DNA from: Pseudomonadota bacterium
Lineage (GTDB): Bacteria > Pseudomonadota > Gammaproteobacteria > Burkholderiales > Thiobacillaceae
Direction of reading: 5' to 3'
Length of the DNA: 64,000 bases
NCBI GenBank assembly: GCA_021802555.1
Contig: JAJZRU010000010.1
Coordinates: 1 to 64,000, forward strand
Below, in pieces: positions 8,455 through 16,717 of this stretch. How positions within the stretch are numbered: the stretch's first letter is position 1; each line of letters begins with the position of its first letter. A model generated the notes under the pieces. It saw nothing but the letters and a program-made list of their open reading frames with translations. It made no database searches and had not been told where the DNA came from. The translations under genes were made by a program, and so were the position numbers.

Positions 8455-9330
8455 ATGCGGCACAATGCGCAGATGCCGCGCCAGCCCGTCATGCAAATCT
8501 TTTTGTGCTTTCTTTCCCTCCTGCTGGCGGCTGCGCTGCTGAGCGCTCCGGCGCGCGCCGTGATCGGCGGCAGCGGGCCGGTCGCGAATCTGCCCGGGCG
8601 GCCCTTCAGCGGCGTCGTCGCCGTGCTCTCCGGCAACGGCGCTTACAGCGGCGCCCTCGTGGCGCCAGAGTGGGTGCTCACGGCCGCGCATGTGGTGGCC
8701 GGCCGCTCGCCCGCGCAAGTGCGCATCCGCTTCAACCTTGCCGGCGGTCCCGTCATCGTGCCGGCTGCGGCCATAGAGGTGTATCCCGGATTCCACGGCG
8801 CCAGGCCCGGACCCGATGGCGTCTGGTATGGCGACCTTGCCCTCGTGCGCCTGGCCAGGCCGGCGCCGGCGGCGGCCCGGTACTACCGTTTCTACCGCGG
8901 GCCCGCCTTGCATGCCACCATCACCTTTGTCGGCTATGGCGCCTGGGGCGACGGCACCCAGGGCCAGGAAGGCGGCGGCAATGCCGCCATCGCGCGCATG
9001 GGGCGCAACCGCATCGACCTCGTGCTGCCCTCCGTTGCGGACGGCAAGGTGTACGTCTATGACTTCGACGGCCCCGACGGCCTGGGCAACCGCTTCGGCA
9101 ATCCGGCCGATCCGGCCAATCAGGCCATACTTGGCGAGGGAGTCTTTGGCGGCGGGGATTCCGGCGCGCCGGTCTTCGTCGCGCGCAAGGGAGGCTGGCG
9201 CATCCTGGGCATCGCCGTATTCGTGGCGCCGCCCCAGGCGGGCGCGCCGCTGCGCTTCGGCGCCATAGGCGGGGGCACCATCGTCGCGTCTTATCTGCCC
9301 TGGATCCAAAGGGTGATGGCGGGGCGCTGA
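8455..9330 (+). CDS. secreted trypsin-like serine protease (S1 family)
   Basis: A signal peptide (hydrophobic run ending ALLSAPARA) precedes a mature domain starting VIGGSGPV, which resembles the IVGG start of activated trypsins. With the start at 8455 the catalytic triad is His79 (LTAAHVV), Asp127 (DLALVRL) and Ser236 (GGGDSGAPVF). The protein is about 291 aa. In-frame ATGs at 8473 and 8491 are alternatives; an AAGG stretch about 8 bp upstream favours 8455. Such proteases are exported, but the substrate is unknown. The mature N-terminus lies directly at the predicted cleavage site, so activation may need only signal-peptide removal (inference). Confidence 0.85.
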   Translation: MRHNAQMPRQPVMQIFLCFLSLLLAAALLSAPARAVIGGSGPVANLPGRPFSGVVAVLSGNGAYSGALVAPEWVLTAAHVVAGRSPAQVRIRFNLAGGPVIVPAAAIEVYPGFHGARPGPDGVWYGDLALVRLARPAPAAARYYRFYRGPALHATITFVGYGAWGDGTQGQEGGGNAAIARMGRNRIDLVLPSVADGKVYVYDFDGPDGLGNRFGNPADPANQAILGEGVFGGGDSGAPVFVARKGGWRILGIAVFVAPPQAGAPLRFGAIGGGTIVASYLPWIQRVMAGR

Positions 9331-9415
9331 GCGGCGCGGGGGCGTCCGCCGGGTCGGTTAGAATGGGGTTCATGCAAGCGATGGCGGATAGACGTCCGCG
9401 CAATGGAGAAAGCCC

Positions 9416-10408
9416 ATGTATTTCGTGGTTACCGGCGCCGCAGGCTTCATCGGCGCCAATCTGGTGAAAGCCCTGAATGAACGCGGCGTGAGCGACATTC
9501 TCGCCGTGGACAATCTGGCGCGCGGCGACAAATTCCGCAATCTCGCCGATTGCGACATCGCCGATTACCTGGACAAGCATGAATTCCTCAAGGCGCTCGA
9601 CAGCGGAGCGCTGGAAGGCGCGGTGGAAGCGGTGTTCCACGAGGGCGCCTGCTCGGACACCATGGAAGCCGACGGCCGCTACATGATGGAGAACAACTAC
9701 CGCTACTCCACCCAGCTGCTGGAGTTCTGCCAGAACGAGGAAGTGCCGCTGCTGTACGCCTCCTCGGCCAGCATTTATGGCGGCGGCCGGGTGTTCAAGG
9801 AAGCCCGCGAGCATGAGGCGCCGCTCAATGTCTACGGCTATTCCAAGTTTCTCTTCGACCAGTACGTGCGCCGCATGTGGGGCCAGCGCACGGCGCAAAT
9901 CGTGGGCTTCCGCTATTTCAACGTCTACGGCCCGCGCGAGCAGCACAAGGGACGCATGGCTTCGGTGGCCTTCCATTTCTTCAACCAGTACCGCGCCGAG
10001 GGTCGGGTGCGCCTGTTCCAGGGCAGCGGCGGCTATGCCGACGGCGAACAGCGGCGCGATTTCGTCTCGGTGGAGGACGTGGCCAAGGTGAACTTGTGGT
10101 GCTACGACCACGGCGCCGTGTCCGGCATTTTCAATCTCGGCACCGGGCGCTGCCAGAGCTTCAACGACGTGGCGGTCGCCACCGTCAACGCCTGCCGTGC
10201 GGAGGCCGGCGACGCGCCCCTCACGCTGGAGCAGATGCGCAGCCAGAGCATCGTCACTTACATCGATTTTCCCGAGGCGCTCAAGGGCAAGTACCAGAGC
10301 TATACCGAGGCGGACATGAGCGCGTTCAGGCGGGCCGGCTACGATGAAGCTTTCCTCAGCGTGGAAGAGGGCGTTGCGCGCTATGTGCAACATCTGCTGA
10401 AGGGCTGA
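9416..10408 (+). CDS. hldD: ADP-L-glycero-D-manno-heptose 6-epimerase
   Basis: HldD converts ADP-D-glycero- to ADP-L-glycero-manno-heptose for the lipopolysaccharide inner core. The 330-aa protein is an extended SDR: the NADP-binding [10 protein letters not shown] is at residues 7-16, an ASSASIYG strand follows, and the catalytic Tyr/Lys pair is in [15 protein letters not shown] and the C-terminal [20 protein letters not shown] are hallmarks of this epimerase. Length is normal. It is followed after 3 bp by cysM, then radA, forming a tight plus-strand operon. Confidence 0.95.
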   Translation: MYFVVTGAAGFIGANLVKALNERGVSDILAVDNLARGDKFRNLADCDIADYLDKHEFLKALDSGALEGAVEAVFHEGACSDTMEADGRYMMENNYRYSTQLLEFCQNEEVPLLYASSASIYGGGRVFKEAREHEAPLNVYGYSKFLFDQYVRRMWGQRTAQIVGFRYFNVYGPREQHKGRMASVAFHFFNQYRAEGRVRLFQGSGGYADGEQRRDFVSVEDVAKVNLWCYDHGAVSGIFNLGTGRCQSFNDVAVATVNACRAEAGDAPLTLEQMRSQSIVTYIDFPEALKGKYQSYTEADMSAFRRAGYDEAFLSVEEGVARYVQHLLKG

Positions 10409-10411
10409 GCC

Positions 10412-11305
10412 ATGGTGCAGTGGAAGCACATCGAGGACACCGTCGGCAACACGCCGCTCGTGCGCCTCAAGCGCATGCCGGGGAGCACCGGCAATGTCGT
10501 GCTGGTCAAGCTGGAGGGCAACAATCCGGCCGGCTCGGTGAAGGACCGCCCGGCCCTGTCCATGATCCGACGCGCCGAGGTGCGCGGCGAAATCGAGCCC
10601 GGAGATACGCTCATCGAGGCGACCAGCGGCAACACCGGCATCGCCCTGGCCATGGCCGCGGCCATGATGGGCTATCGCATGGTGCTGGTCATGCCGGAAC
10701 ATCTCTCGGTGGAGCGGCGCCAGACCATGGGCGCGTTCGGCGCGCGCTTCGTACTCACGTCCCGAGAGGGCGGCATGGAGGCGGCCATAGACACGGCGCG
10801 GCGCATGGAGGCGGCGGGCGAGGGCAAGATCCTCGATCAATTCTCCAATCCGGACAATCCGCTGGCCCATTACGAAGGCACCGGGCCGGAAATCTGGCGC
10901 GACACCGAGGGCGGCATCACGCATTTCGTGTCCAGCATGGGCACGACCGGCACCATCATGGGCACCTCGCGCTATCTGAAGGAAAAGAACCCGGCCATCC
11001 AGATCGTCGGCGTGCAGCCCGAGGAGGGCGCGCAGATTCCCGGCATCCGCAAATGGCCGCCGCAATACCTGCCCAAGATCTGCGACTTCAGCCAGATCGA
11101 TCGCATGATCTACGTAGGCCAGGCCGACGCCGAGGAAACCACGCGCCGGCTGGCGCGCGAGGAGGGCATCTTCGCCGGCGTGTCTTCCGGCGGGGCGTTG
11201 TTCGCGGCCCTCAAGCTGAGCGCCGAGGTGGAAAACGCCGTCATCGTCTCCATCGTCTGCGACCGCGGCGACCGCTATCTTTCCACCGGCATCTTCCCGG
11301 CCTGA
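10412..11305 (+). CDS. cysM: cysteine synthase B (O-acetylserine sulfhydrylase)
   Basis: CysM makes cysteine from O-acetylserine and sulfide or thiosulfate, with PLP bound to Lys44 in NPAGSVKDRPA. The phosphate-binding loop MGTTGTIMG and the substrate loop EATSGNTGIALA are present. The 297-aa length and the Arg-rich active-site loop (VQPEEGAQIPGIRKW) place it with CysM rather than CysK. Its stop overlaps the radA start (TGATG). Use of thiosulfate would suit a sulfur-oxidising host, but that is inference. Confidence 0.93.
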   Translation: MVQWKHIEDTVGNTPLVRLKRMPGSTGNVVLVKLEGNNPAGSVKDRPALSMIRRAEVRGEIEPGDTLIEATSGNTGIALAMAAAMMGYRMVLVMPEHLSVERRQTMGAFGARFVLTSREGGMEAAIDTARRMEAAGEGKILDQFSNPDNPLAHYEGTGPEIWRDTEGGITHFVSSMGTTGTIMGTSRYLKEKNPAIQIVGVQPEEGAQIPGIRKWPPQYLPKICDFSQIDRMIYVGQADAEETTRRLAREEGIFAGVSSGGALFAALKLSAEVENAVIVSIVCDRGDRYLSTGIFPA

Positions 11306-12657
11306 TGGCAAAAGCCCGCACCGTCTATGCCTGCACCGAGTGCGGGGCGGTAACGCCCAAGTGGCAAGGCCAGTGCCCCGGCTGCGCGCAGTGGAACACC
11401 CTGGTGGAAACCGTCGCCGAGGCCGGCCAGCCGCCGCGCTATGCCGCGCTGGCCGCGACCAGCGAGGTGGAACGGCTGGGCGACGTCGATACCGCGGAAG
11501 AGGCGCGCGTCGCCACCGGCATCGCCGAGTTGGACCGCGTCCTGGGCGGCGGGCTGGTGCGCGGCGGCGTGATACTCATCGGCGGCGACCCCGGCATCGG
11601 CAAGTCCACCCTGCTGCTGCAGGCGCTGGCGCGGCTCTCGGACAAGCACGGCACGCTCTACGTGAGCGGCGAGGAGTCCACGCGCCAGATCGCCCTGCGC
11701 GCCAGACGTCTGCAGTTGGAGGCACCGGAGCTTCCCATGCTGGCGGAAATCCAACTGGAAAAAATCCTCGCTGCGCTGGCGCGGCAACAGCCTTTCGCGG
11801 CCGTGGTGGATTCCATCCAGACGCTTTATTCCGAGGCCTTGCAGTCGGCGCCCGGCTCGGTGGCCCAGGTGCGCGAATGCGCGGCCCAGCTCACGCGCCA
11901 CGCCAAGCAAAGCGGCACGGTGATCCTGCTGGTGGGGCACGTTACCAAGGAGGGCGCGCTCGCCGGCCCGCGCGTGCTGGAACACATCGTCGACACCGTG
12001 CTGTATTTCGAGGGCGACACGGGCTCCTCCTTCCGCCTCGTGCGCGCGTTCAAGAACCGCTTCGGCGCGGTGAACGAACTGGGCGTCTTCGCCATGACCG
12101 AGACGGGGTTGAAAGGCGTGAGCAATCCGTCCGCCATGTTCCTCTCGCGCCACGGCCAGCCCGTGCCGGGCAGCTGCGTGATGGTGACCCAGGAGGGCAC
12201 GCGCCCCCTGCTGGTGGAGATCCAGGCGCTGGTGGACACCACGCATGCGCCCAGCCCGCGGCGTTTGTCGGTGGGCCTGGAGCAGAACCGCCTGGCCATG
12301 CTGCTGGCGGTGCTGCACCGCCACGCCGGCATCGCCTGCTTCGACCAGGACGTTTTCGTCAACGCCGTGGGCGGGGTGAAGATCACCGAGCCGGCCGCCG
12401 ATCTGGCGGTGCTGGCGGCCATCGTCTCTTCGCTCAGGAACAAACCCCTGCGGGACAAGACGGCGGTGTTCGGCGAGGTCGGTCTGGCAGGTGAGATCCG
12501 CCCCGTGCAGCGCGGCCAGGAGCGCCTGCGTGAAGCCGCCAAGCTGGGCTTCACGCGAGCGGTGGTGCCGGAGGGCAACCAGCCCAAGCAGGCCATGGCC
12601 GGCCTGGAAGTGGTGCCGGTGAGCCGCCTGGATGCAGCGCTCGATCAGTTCTTCTGA
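11305..12657 (+). CDS. radA: DNA repair protein RadA
   Basis: RadA is a RecA-like ATPase that helps branch migration and recombination-intermediate processing. The 450-aa protein shows the N-terminal zinc finger (CTECG, then CPGC), Walker A GGDPGIGKST near residue 93, the RadA-specific KNRFG motif (FKNRFGAVNE) and a C-terminal Lon-like domain (GEVGLAGEIRPV). The ATG at 11305 overlaps the cysM stop. The gene ends 13 bp inside the convergent kinase gene, so the two transcripts are antisense at their 3' ends. Confidence 0.95.
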   Translation: MAKARTVYACTECGAVTPKWQGQCPGCAQWNTLVETVAEAGQPPRYAALAATSEVERLGDVDTAEEARVATGIAELDRVLGGGLVRGGVILIGGDPGIGKSTLLLQALARLSDKHGTLYVSGEESTRQIALRARRLQLEAPELPMLAEIQLEKILAALARQQPFAAVVDSIQTLYSEALQSAPGSVAQVRECAAQLTRHAKQSGTVILLVGHVTKEGALAGPRVLEHIVDTVLYFEGDTGSSFRLVRAFKNRFGAVNELGVFAMTETGLKGVSNPSAMFLSRHGQPVPGSCVMVTQEGTRPLLVEIQALVDTTHAPSPRRLSVGLEQNRLAMLLAVLHRHAGIACFDQDVFVNAVGGVKITEPAADLAVLAAIVSSLRNKPLRDKTAVFGEVGLAGEIRPVQRGQERLREAAKLGFTRAVVPEGNQPKQAMAGLEVVPVSRLDAALDQFF

Positions 12658-13979
12658 GCGCCGGAGGGATCGGCGGCGGCGCCGTGTTCGCGCAAGTATC
12701 TGGCACGGTCCGCGCGCAGCTTTTTCAACTGCTTTTCCGCCGTGATGACGTCGGGATAGAGCGGTGTGTATTTGGTCAACAGTTCGCTGCGCATGATTTC
12801 CAGTTCGGCGATTTTCTTGTCTATGCCGCGCACATAGGGGCTGTCGGCGGGCAGGCTGAGCACGCTGATGCTGGATTTGTGAGGGGCCGGGAAAGACAGC
12901 GCCGCGGACGGCGGCAGCAGCGTGCTTGCCGGGGAAAGGGCCGAGGCCACGGGAGGCGGCACGGGCGCTGCCGCAGGGGCGGGATCGCGCGCCAGGCCGG
13001 CCGTGCGGTCCGCCCGGTGGGACTCCCAGCCCATGCGGTAGAAGCCCCAGCCCGCCAGCAGCAGGAGCACGACCGCCAGGGCATGGCGTCCCCAGCGGGG
13101 GCGCGCCGGGATGGAGGGGGCCTGTTGCTGCAGCTTGCGCAGATCGGCCGCCAGGTCGCTCGCCTTCGCGTAGCGCTCCTGCGGATTCTTGGCCAGGCAC
13201 TTGAGGATGATGCGGTCCAGTTCCAGCGGGACGCCCGCGCGCAATTCCCCTGGGGCAGGCACCGGGCTGTTGACGATACGGAACAGCAAGGCCGGCAGCG
13301 CTTCGGCGTCGAAGACCGGCCGGCCCGTGAGCATCTCATGGCAGACGGCGCCCAGGGAAAAGATGTCCGAGCGCCCGTCCACCGCTTCGCCCTTGACCTG
13401 TTCGGGCGACATATAGCGCGGCGAGCCCAGCATCATGCCGGCGCGGGTGCGGTCCGAAGCGGCGGCCAGGTAAGCGATGCTGAAATCGGTGAGCTTGACC
13501 GTGCCGCGGTCGGCCGTGACGATCACGTTGGAGGGTTTGACGTCGCGGTGCACCACGCCGTGCTCGTGCGCGTAGGCCAGACTGTCGGCCATCTGCACGG
13601 CGGTTTCCAGCATGAGATCCAGCGGCAGGCCGCGGCTGGCGTCGAGGATTTCGCGCAGGCTCTTGCCTGGCAGGTACTCCATGGCGATGTAGACCAGATC
13701 GTCCGTCTCGCCGACGTCGTAGATGGTGACGATGTTGGGGTGCGAGAGCCGCCCGGCGCTTTGCGCCTCGCGCAGGAAGCGCGCTTCGAACTCGCGGCGC
13801 GCTTCCGTATCCAGGTGCATGGGAATGGTCTTGATGGCCACGTCGCGCTCGATGAGCGGATCGCGCGCGCGGAACACCTGACCCATGCCGCCCTGGCCGA
13901 TCTCCCCGATCAGCTCGTAGCGGCCGATCTGCGTGAGGGGCGGTGCTTCAGGTCGGCTGGCAGTGGACGATCTGGCCAT
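12645..13979 (-). CDS. membrane-anchored Hanks-type Ser/Thr protein kinase
   Basis: The 444-aa protein has a complete N-terminal kinase domain: glycine loop GEIGQGGMGQVF, ATP lysine Lys50 (VAIKTI), catalytic HRDVKPSN at 144-151, and MSPEQVKGE in the activation segment. The Mg2+ motif reads DFS (165-167) instead of DFG. One transmembrane helix spans about 299-316, followed by a Pro/Ala-rich linker and a C-terminal coiled coil. In that coil LLTKYTPLYPDV (400-411) resembles the GNVR-type segment of Wzz-like chain-length regulators. The start overlaps the SDR stop region by 32 bp, so the two genes are coupled. There is no PASTA sensor. Targets are unknown. Confidence 0.9.
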   Translation of the reverse strand: MARSSTASRPEAPPLTQIGRYELIGEIGQGGMGQVFRARDPLIERDVAIKTIPMHLDTEARREFEARFLREAQSAGRLSHPNIVTIYDVGETDDLVYIAMEYLPGKSLREILDASRGLPLDLMLETAVQMADSLAYAHEHGVVHRDVKPSNVIVTADRGTVKLTDFSIAYLAAASDRTRAGMMLGSPRYMSPEQVKGEAVDGRSDIFSLGAVCHEMLTGRPVFDAEALPALLFRIVNSPVPAPGELRAGVPLELDRIILKCLAKNPQERYAKASDLAADLRKLQQQAPSIPARPRWGRHALAVVLLLLAGWGFYRMGWESHRADRTAGLARDPAPAAAPVPPPVASALSPASTLLPPSAALSFPAPHKSSISVLSLPADSPYVRGIDKKIAELEIMRSELLTKYTPLYPDVITAEKQLKKLRADRARYLREHGAAADPSGAQKN

Positions 13980-14700
13980 GGATCGCGCTGCTTTGTGGGC
14001 TCATGAGCCACACATACCAGGGCAGGATGGCGTCGGCCGCGGCGATTTCCGCAGGCGCTTCGCCGGGGTGGGTGCGGGTGCGGAAGGGACTGTGCACCGG
14101 GCCGGGGATGAGCGTATTGACGCGCACCGAAGGGGTCAGCTCCAATTCCTGGTCCCAGATGCGGGTGAGTCCCTCCAGGCCGCCCTTGGAGAGGGCGAAG
14201 CCGCCCCAGTAGGCGCCCGGGCTATGGGCATGGGATTCGCCGGTAAAGATCACCGAGGCGTCCGGCTGCTGCTGCATCCAGGGCAGGCAGGCGCGCGTAA
14301 GGGCGAAAGGCGCGATGAGGTTGACGCGCATCAGCGTCTGCCACTGCGCCAGGGTTTGGTGCTCCAAGCGCGTGAGCTGGAAGAAAGCCTGCGCGCTGTG
14401 CAGCAGCCCGTGCAGACCCTTGAGGTGGTAGACCACCGTTTGCGCCAAGCGCTCGAAGCCCGCATCGTCAGCGGCTTCGAGGTCAAAGGGGAAGAGCGCG
14501 GGCTCCGTTCCGCCGGCCGCCCGAATGGCGTCGTAGGTCCGTTCCAGGCGCGGTTCGTGGCGGCCCAGCAGCGCCACCGTGGCGCCGTGGCGTGCGTAAG
14601 TCACGGCGGCGGCGGCGCCCAGGCCGGAGCCGGCGCCGGTGACCAAAATCACGCGGCCGGCCAGACAGTCTTGGGGGAGCGGGGGGATGGGGAAGTGCAT
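13948..14700 (-). CDS. SDR-family oxidoreductase, YciK-like
   Basis: A 250-aa short-chain dehydrogenase. The cofactor motif is VTGAGSGLG near residue 20, and the layout (YARHGATVALLGRHEPRLE, VNLIAPFALTRA, VNTLIPGPVHSP) follows E. coli YciK. The catalytic YxxxK motif reads FALSK (WGGFALSKGG), so the usual Tyr is Phe, and NAG is replaced by HSA. Related proteobacterial proteins may share this, but classical SDR chemistry looks doubtful. Substrate unknown. It lies between hpnD and the kinase on the minus strand and overlaps the kinase start. Confidence 0.8.
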   Translation of the reverse strand: MHFPIPPLPQDCLAGRVILVTGAGSGLGAAAAVTYARHGATVALLGRHEPRLERTYDAIRAAGGTEPALFPFDLEAADDAGFERLAQTVVYHLKGLHGLLHSAQAFFQLTRLEHQTLAQWQTLMRVNLIAPFALTRACLPWMQQQPDASVIFTGESHAHSPGAYWGGFALSKGGLEGLTRIWDQELELTPSVRVNTLIPGPVHSPFRTRTHPGEAPAEIAAADAILPWYVWLMSPQSSAIHGQIVHCQPT

Positions 14701-14775
14701 GGTGACGACCTTGGAATGCGCACAGTGTAAGGTTTAATTGTGTCGCAAATTGTAACTCGCGCATGCGGCCGCAGC

Positions 14776-15621
14776 TCATGCTATGCGCCCGCCCAGGCGT
14801 ATGCGCGCGGCGAGCCGAAGCTTGCGCAGCGGCGTAAGCGCATAGCGCCGCTCCAGCACCTGAAACCCGTCGCGCCGTATTTCGCGCAGCAGGGCGCGGT
14901 GGATGGCGCCCAGCGCCAGCCCGGCCTGCTGGGCCTTGCGGTCGCCGCGCGGCAGCGCAGCCAGGGCGCGCGTGTAATGGTCTTCGGCGCGCAGATACTG
15001 GTACTCCATGAGGGCGCGGAAGGCGGGCGAGGTGCGCGCGCGCAGGATGTCCGCCGCCGCGACGCCGAACTGCGCCAGCTCGTCGCCCGGCAAATAAATC
15101 CGGCCGCGCCGCGCGTCGGCGCCCACATCGCGGATCATGCGGGTGAGCCGCAGGGCCACGCCCAGCTCCTGCGCGTATGAGAGTGCGGCGTGCTCCTGCC
15201 CGCCGAGAAGCTGCGCCGTGATTTGGCTGGCCATGCCCGCCGTGCGGCGGCAATAAAGCTGCAAGGTGTCGAAGTCGGCATAGGCGATGATTTCGAGGTT
15301 CATGGCCGTGCCTTCGAGAATCTCCCGGAACTCTTCCCGTCCTATCGCGCCGGCCGCCGCCAGGGGCGCGAGCGCATGGCCCACAGGATGCCGTGCCGCG
15401 CCGGCGAACAGGCGATCGATCTCCTCGCCCCACCATGCCAGCTTGAGGCGCGCCACTTGCGCATCGCGGCAATCGTCCGCGACGTCGTCCAGTTCCCGGC
15501 ACAGGGTGTGGAAGGCCGTGAGTGCGCGGCGTTTTTCGGGGGCCAGGAAAAGCAGGCTGTAATAAAGGTCGGAGCCGCGCGGGGCTGCCTTGTCCCGGCA
15601 GTATTGATCGGCATCGGTCAT
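14776..15621 (-). CDS. hpnD: presqualene diphosphate synthase HpnD (hopanoid pathway)
   Basis: HpnD joins two farnesyl diphosphates to presqualene diphosphate, the first step of the HpnCDE route to squalene and hopanoids. The 281-aa protein has both Asp-rich motifs of the squalene/phytoene synthase family: DDVADD at 45-50 and RDVGADARRGR at 164-174, plus LPGDEL. HpnC is a paralogue, but the start (YCRDKAAPRGSDLYYSLLFL) is typical of HpnD. HpnC, HpnE and the cyclase are not in the window. First gene of a minus-strand run hpnD-SDR-kinase. Confidence 0.88.
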   Translation of the reverse strand: MTDADQYCRDKAAPRGSDLYYSLLFLAPEKRRALTAFHTLCRELDDVADDCRDAQVARLKLAWWGEEIDRLFAGAARHPVGHALAPLAAAGAIGREEFREILEGTAMNLEIIAYADFDTLQLYCRRTAGMASQITAQLLGGQEHAALSYAQELGVALRLTRMIRDVGADARRGRIYLPGDELAQFGVAAADILRARTSPAFRALMEYQYLRAEDHYTRALAALPRGDRKAQQAGLALGAIHRALLREIRRDGFQVLERRYALTPLRKLRLAARIRLGGRIA

Positions 15622-15822
15622 GGCAAGGAGCCTCTCAGCGGCGCGGCAGGAGCAGGGGGCCGGGGGGTGTGCCGAAGATCGTCGACGCGAAACAAGGAAA
15701 GCGGGAGACGCCTCGCCGGAGAGTCCGCCGAATTATAAGGGGTTTGCTCCATGTGCGGGGCGGATGTTGGCCCATAATGGCCGATGTCGCCGCGGCGCGG
15801 CATCACGATAGGAGATCAGCCC

Positions 15823-16620
15823 ATGGCCAAAAAACCTGCCCCGGCACCTTATCCGGCGCCGCCCGAGACCAAGGATTACGAGCACGAATTGCATTTGCTG
15901 CAGATCGAGCTGGTCAAGCTGCAGAAGCAGCTCATCGCCCGCGGCGACCGCATTCTGGTGATCTTCGAGGGGCGCGACGCGGGCGGCAAGGACGGCACCA
16001 TCAAGCGCATCGTCGAGCACCTCTCGCCGCGCGAGACGCGCGTGGTGGCGCTCGGCAAGCCCTCCGACCACGACCGCACGGCGTGGTATTTCCAGCGCTA
16101 CGCCCCGCACCTGCCGGCGGCTGAGGAGATGGTGCTGTTCAACCGCAGCTGGTACAACCGCGCCGGCGTCGAACGCGTGATGGGGTTTTGCACGGCGGCG
16201 GAATACGACGAGTTTTTCGAGACCGTGCCGGCTTTCGAGCAGATGCTGGTGCGCTCGGGCATCAAGCTCATCAAATACTACCTTGACATCAGCAAGGCGG
16301 AGCAGAAGGCGCGTCTGAGCGCGCGCCGCAAGGATCCGCTAAAGCAATGGAAGCTGAGCCCCATCGATGGCGCGGCGCAAAAGCACTGGCGCGACTACAG
16401 CGCCAGCCGCAACGAGATGTTCGCGCGCACGCACAGCGCCATGGCGCCTTGGACGGTGGTGCGCGCGGACGACAAGAAGCTGGCGCGCCTCAATGTCATA
16501 CGGGATTTGCTCTCTCGCATCGACTATCCCGGCAAGGACAGGAATCTGGCGCGTGCCGACCCGGGCATCGTTTTCGCCTATGCCGATGCCTATATTGAAA
16601 ACGGCATGATCGCGCCCTGA
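15823..16620 (+). CDS. ppk2: polyphosphate kinase 2 family protein
   Basis: PPK2 enzymes use polyphosphate to phosphorylate nucleoside mono- or diphosphates. The ATG at 15823 follows AGGAGA by 7 bp and gives 265 aa, the length of a one-domain PPK2. Signatures in order: Walker A FEGRDAGGKDGT, then DRTAWYFQRYAPHLP, and the Walker B / lid region LFNRSWYNRAGVERVMGFC. An Arg/Lys-rich lid (SARRKDPLKQWKLSP) follows. Class (NMP versus NDP acceptor) cannot be fixed by eye. It is followed by ppsA on the same strand, both phosphate-energy genes. Confidence 0.92.
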   Translation: MAKKPAPAPYPAPPETKDYEHELHLLQIELVKLQKQLIARGDRILVIFEGRDAGGKDGTIKRIVEHLSPRETRVVALGKPSDHDRTAWYFQRYAPHLPAAEEMVLFNRSWYNRAGVERVMGFCTAAEYDEFFETVPAFEQMLVRSGIKLIKYYLDISKAEQKARLSARRKDPLKQWKLSPIDGAAQKHWRDYSASRNEMFARTHSAMAPWTVVRADDKKLARLNVIRDLLSRIDYPGKDRNLARADPGIVFAYADAYIENGMIAP

Positions 16621-16717
16621 CGGCAGCTCCCTGACTCCATGCCGCAAAGGTGCTGGTGCGTTGGAGGTTGGGAACCCCTTGCCTTGGCAATACCGCATCA
16701 ACAGGAGAGACGAAATA

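Noticed and set aside
10420-12657. 745-codon extended RadA
   Set aside because: The N-terminal extension is the shadow frame of cysM; the zinc finger starts right after the ATG at 11305.
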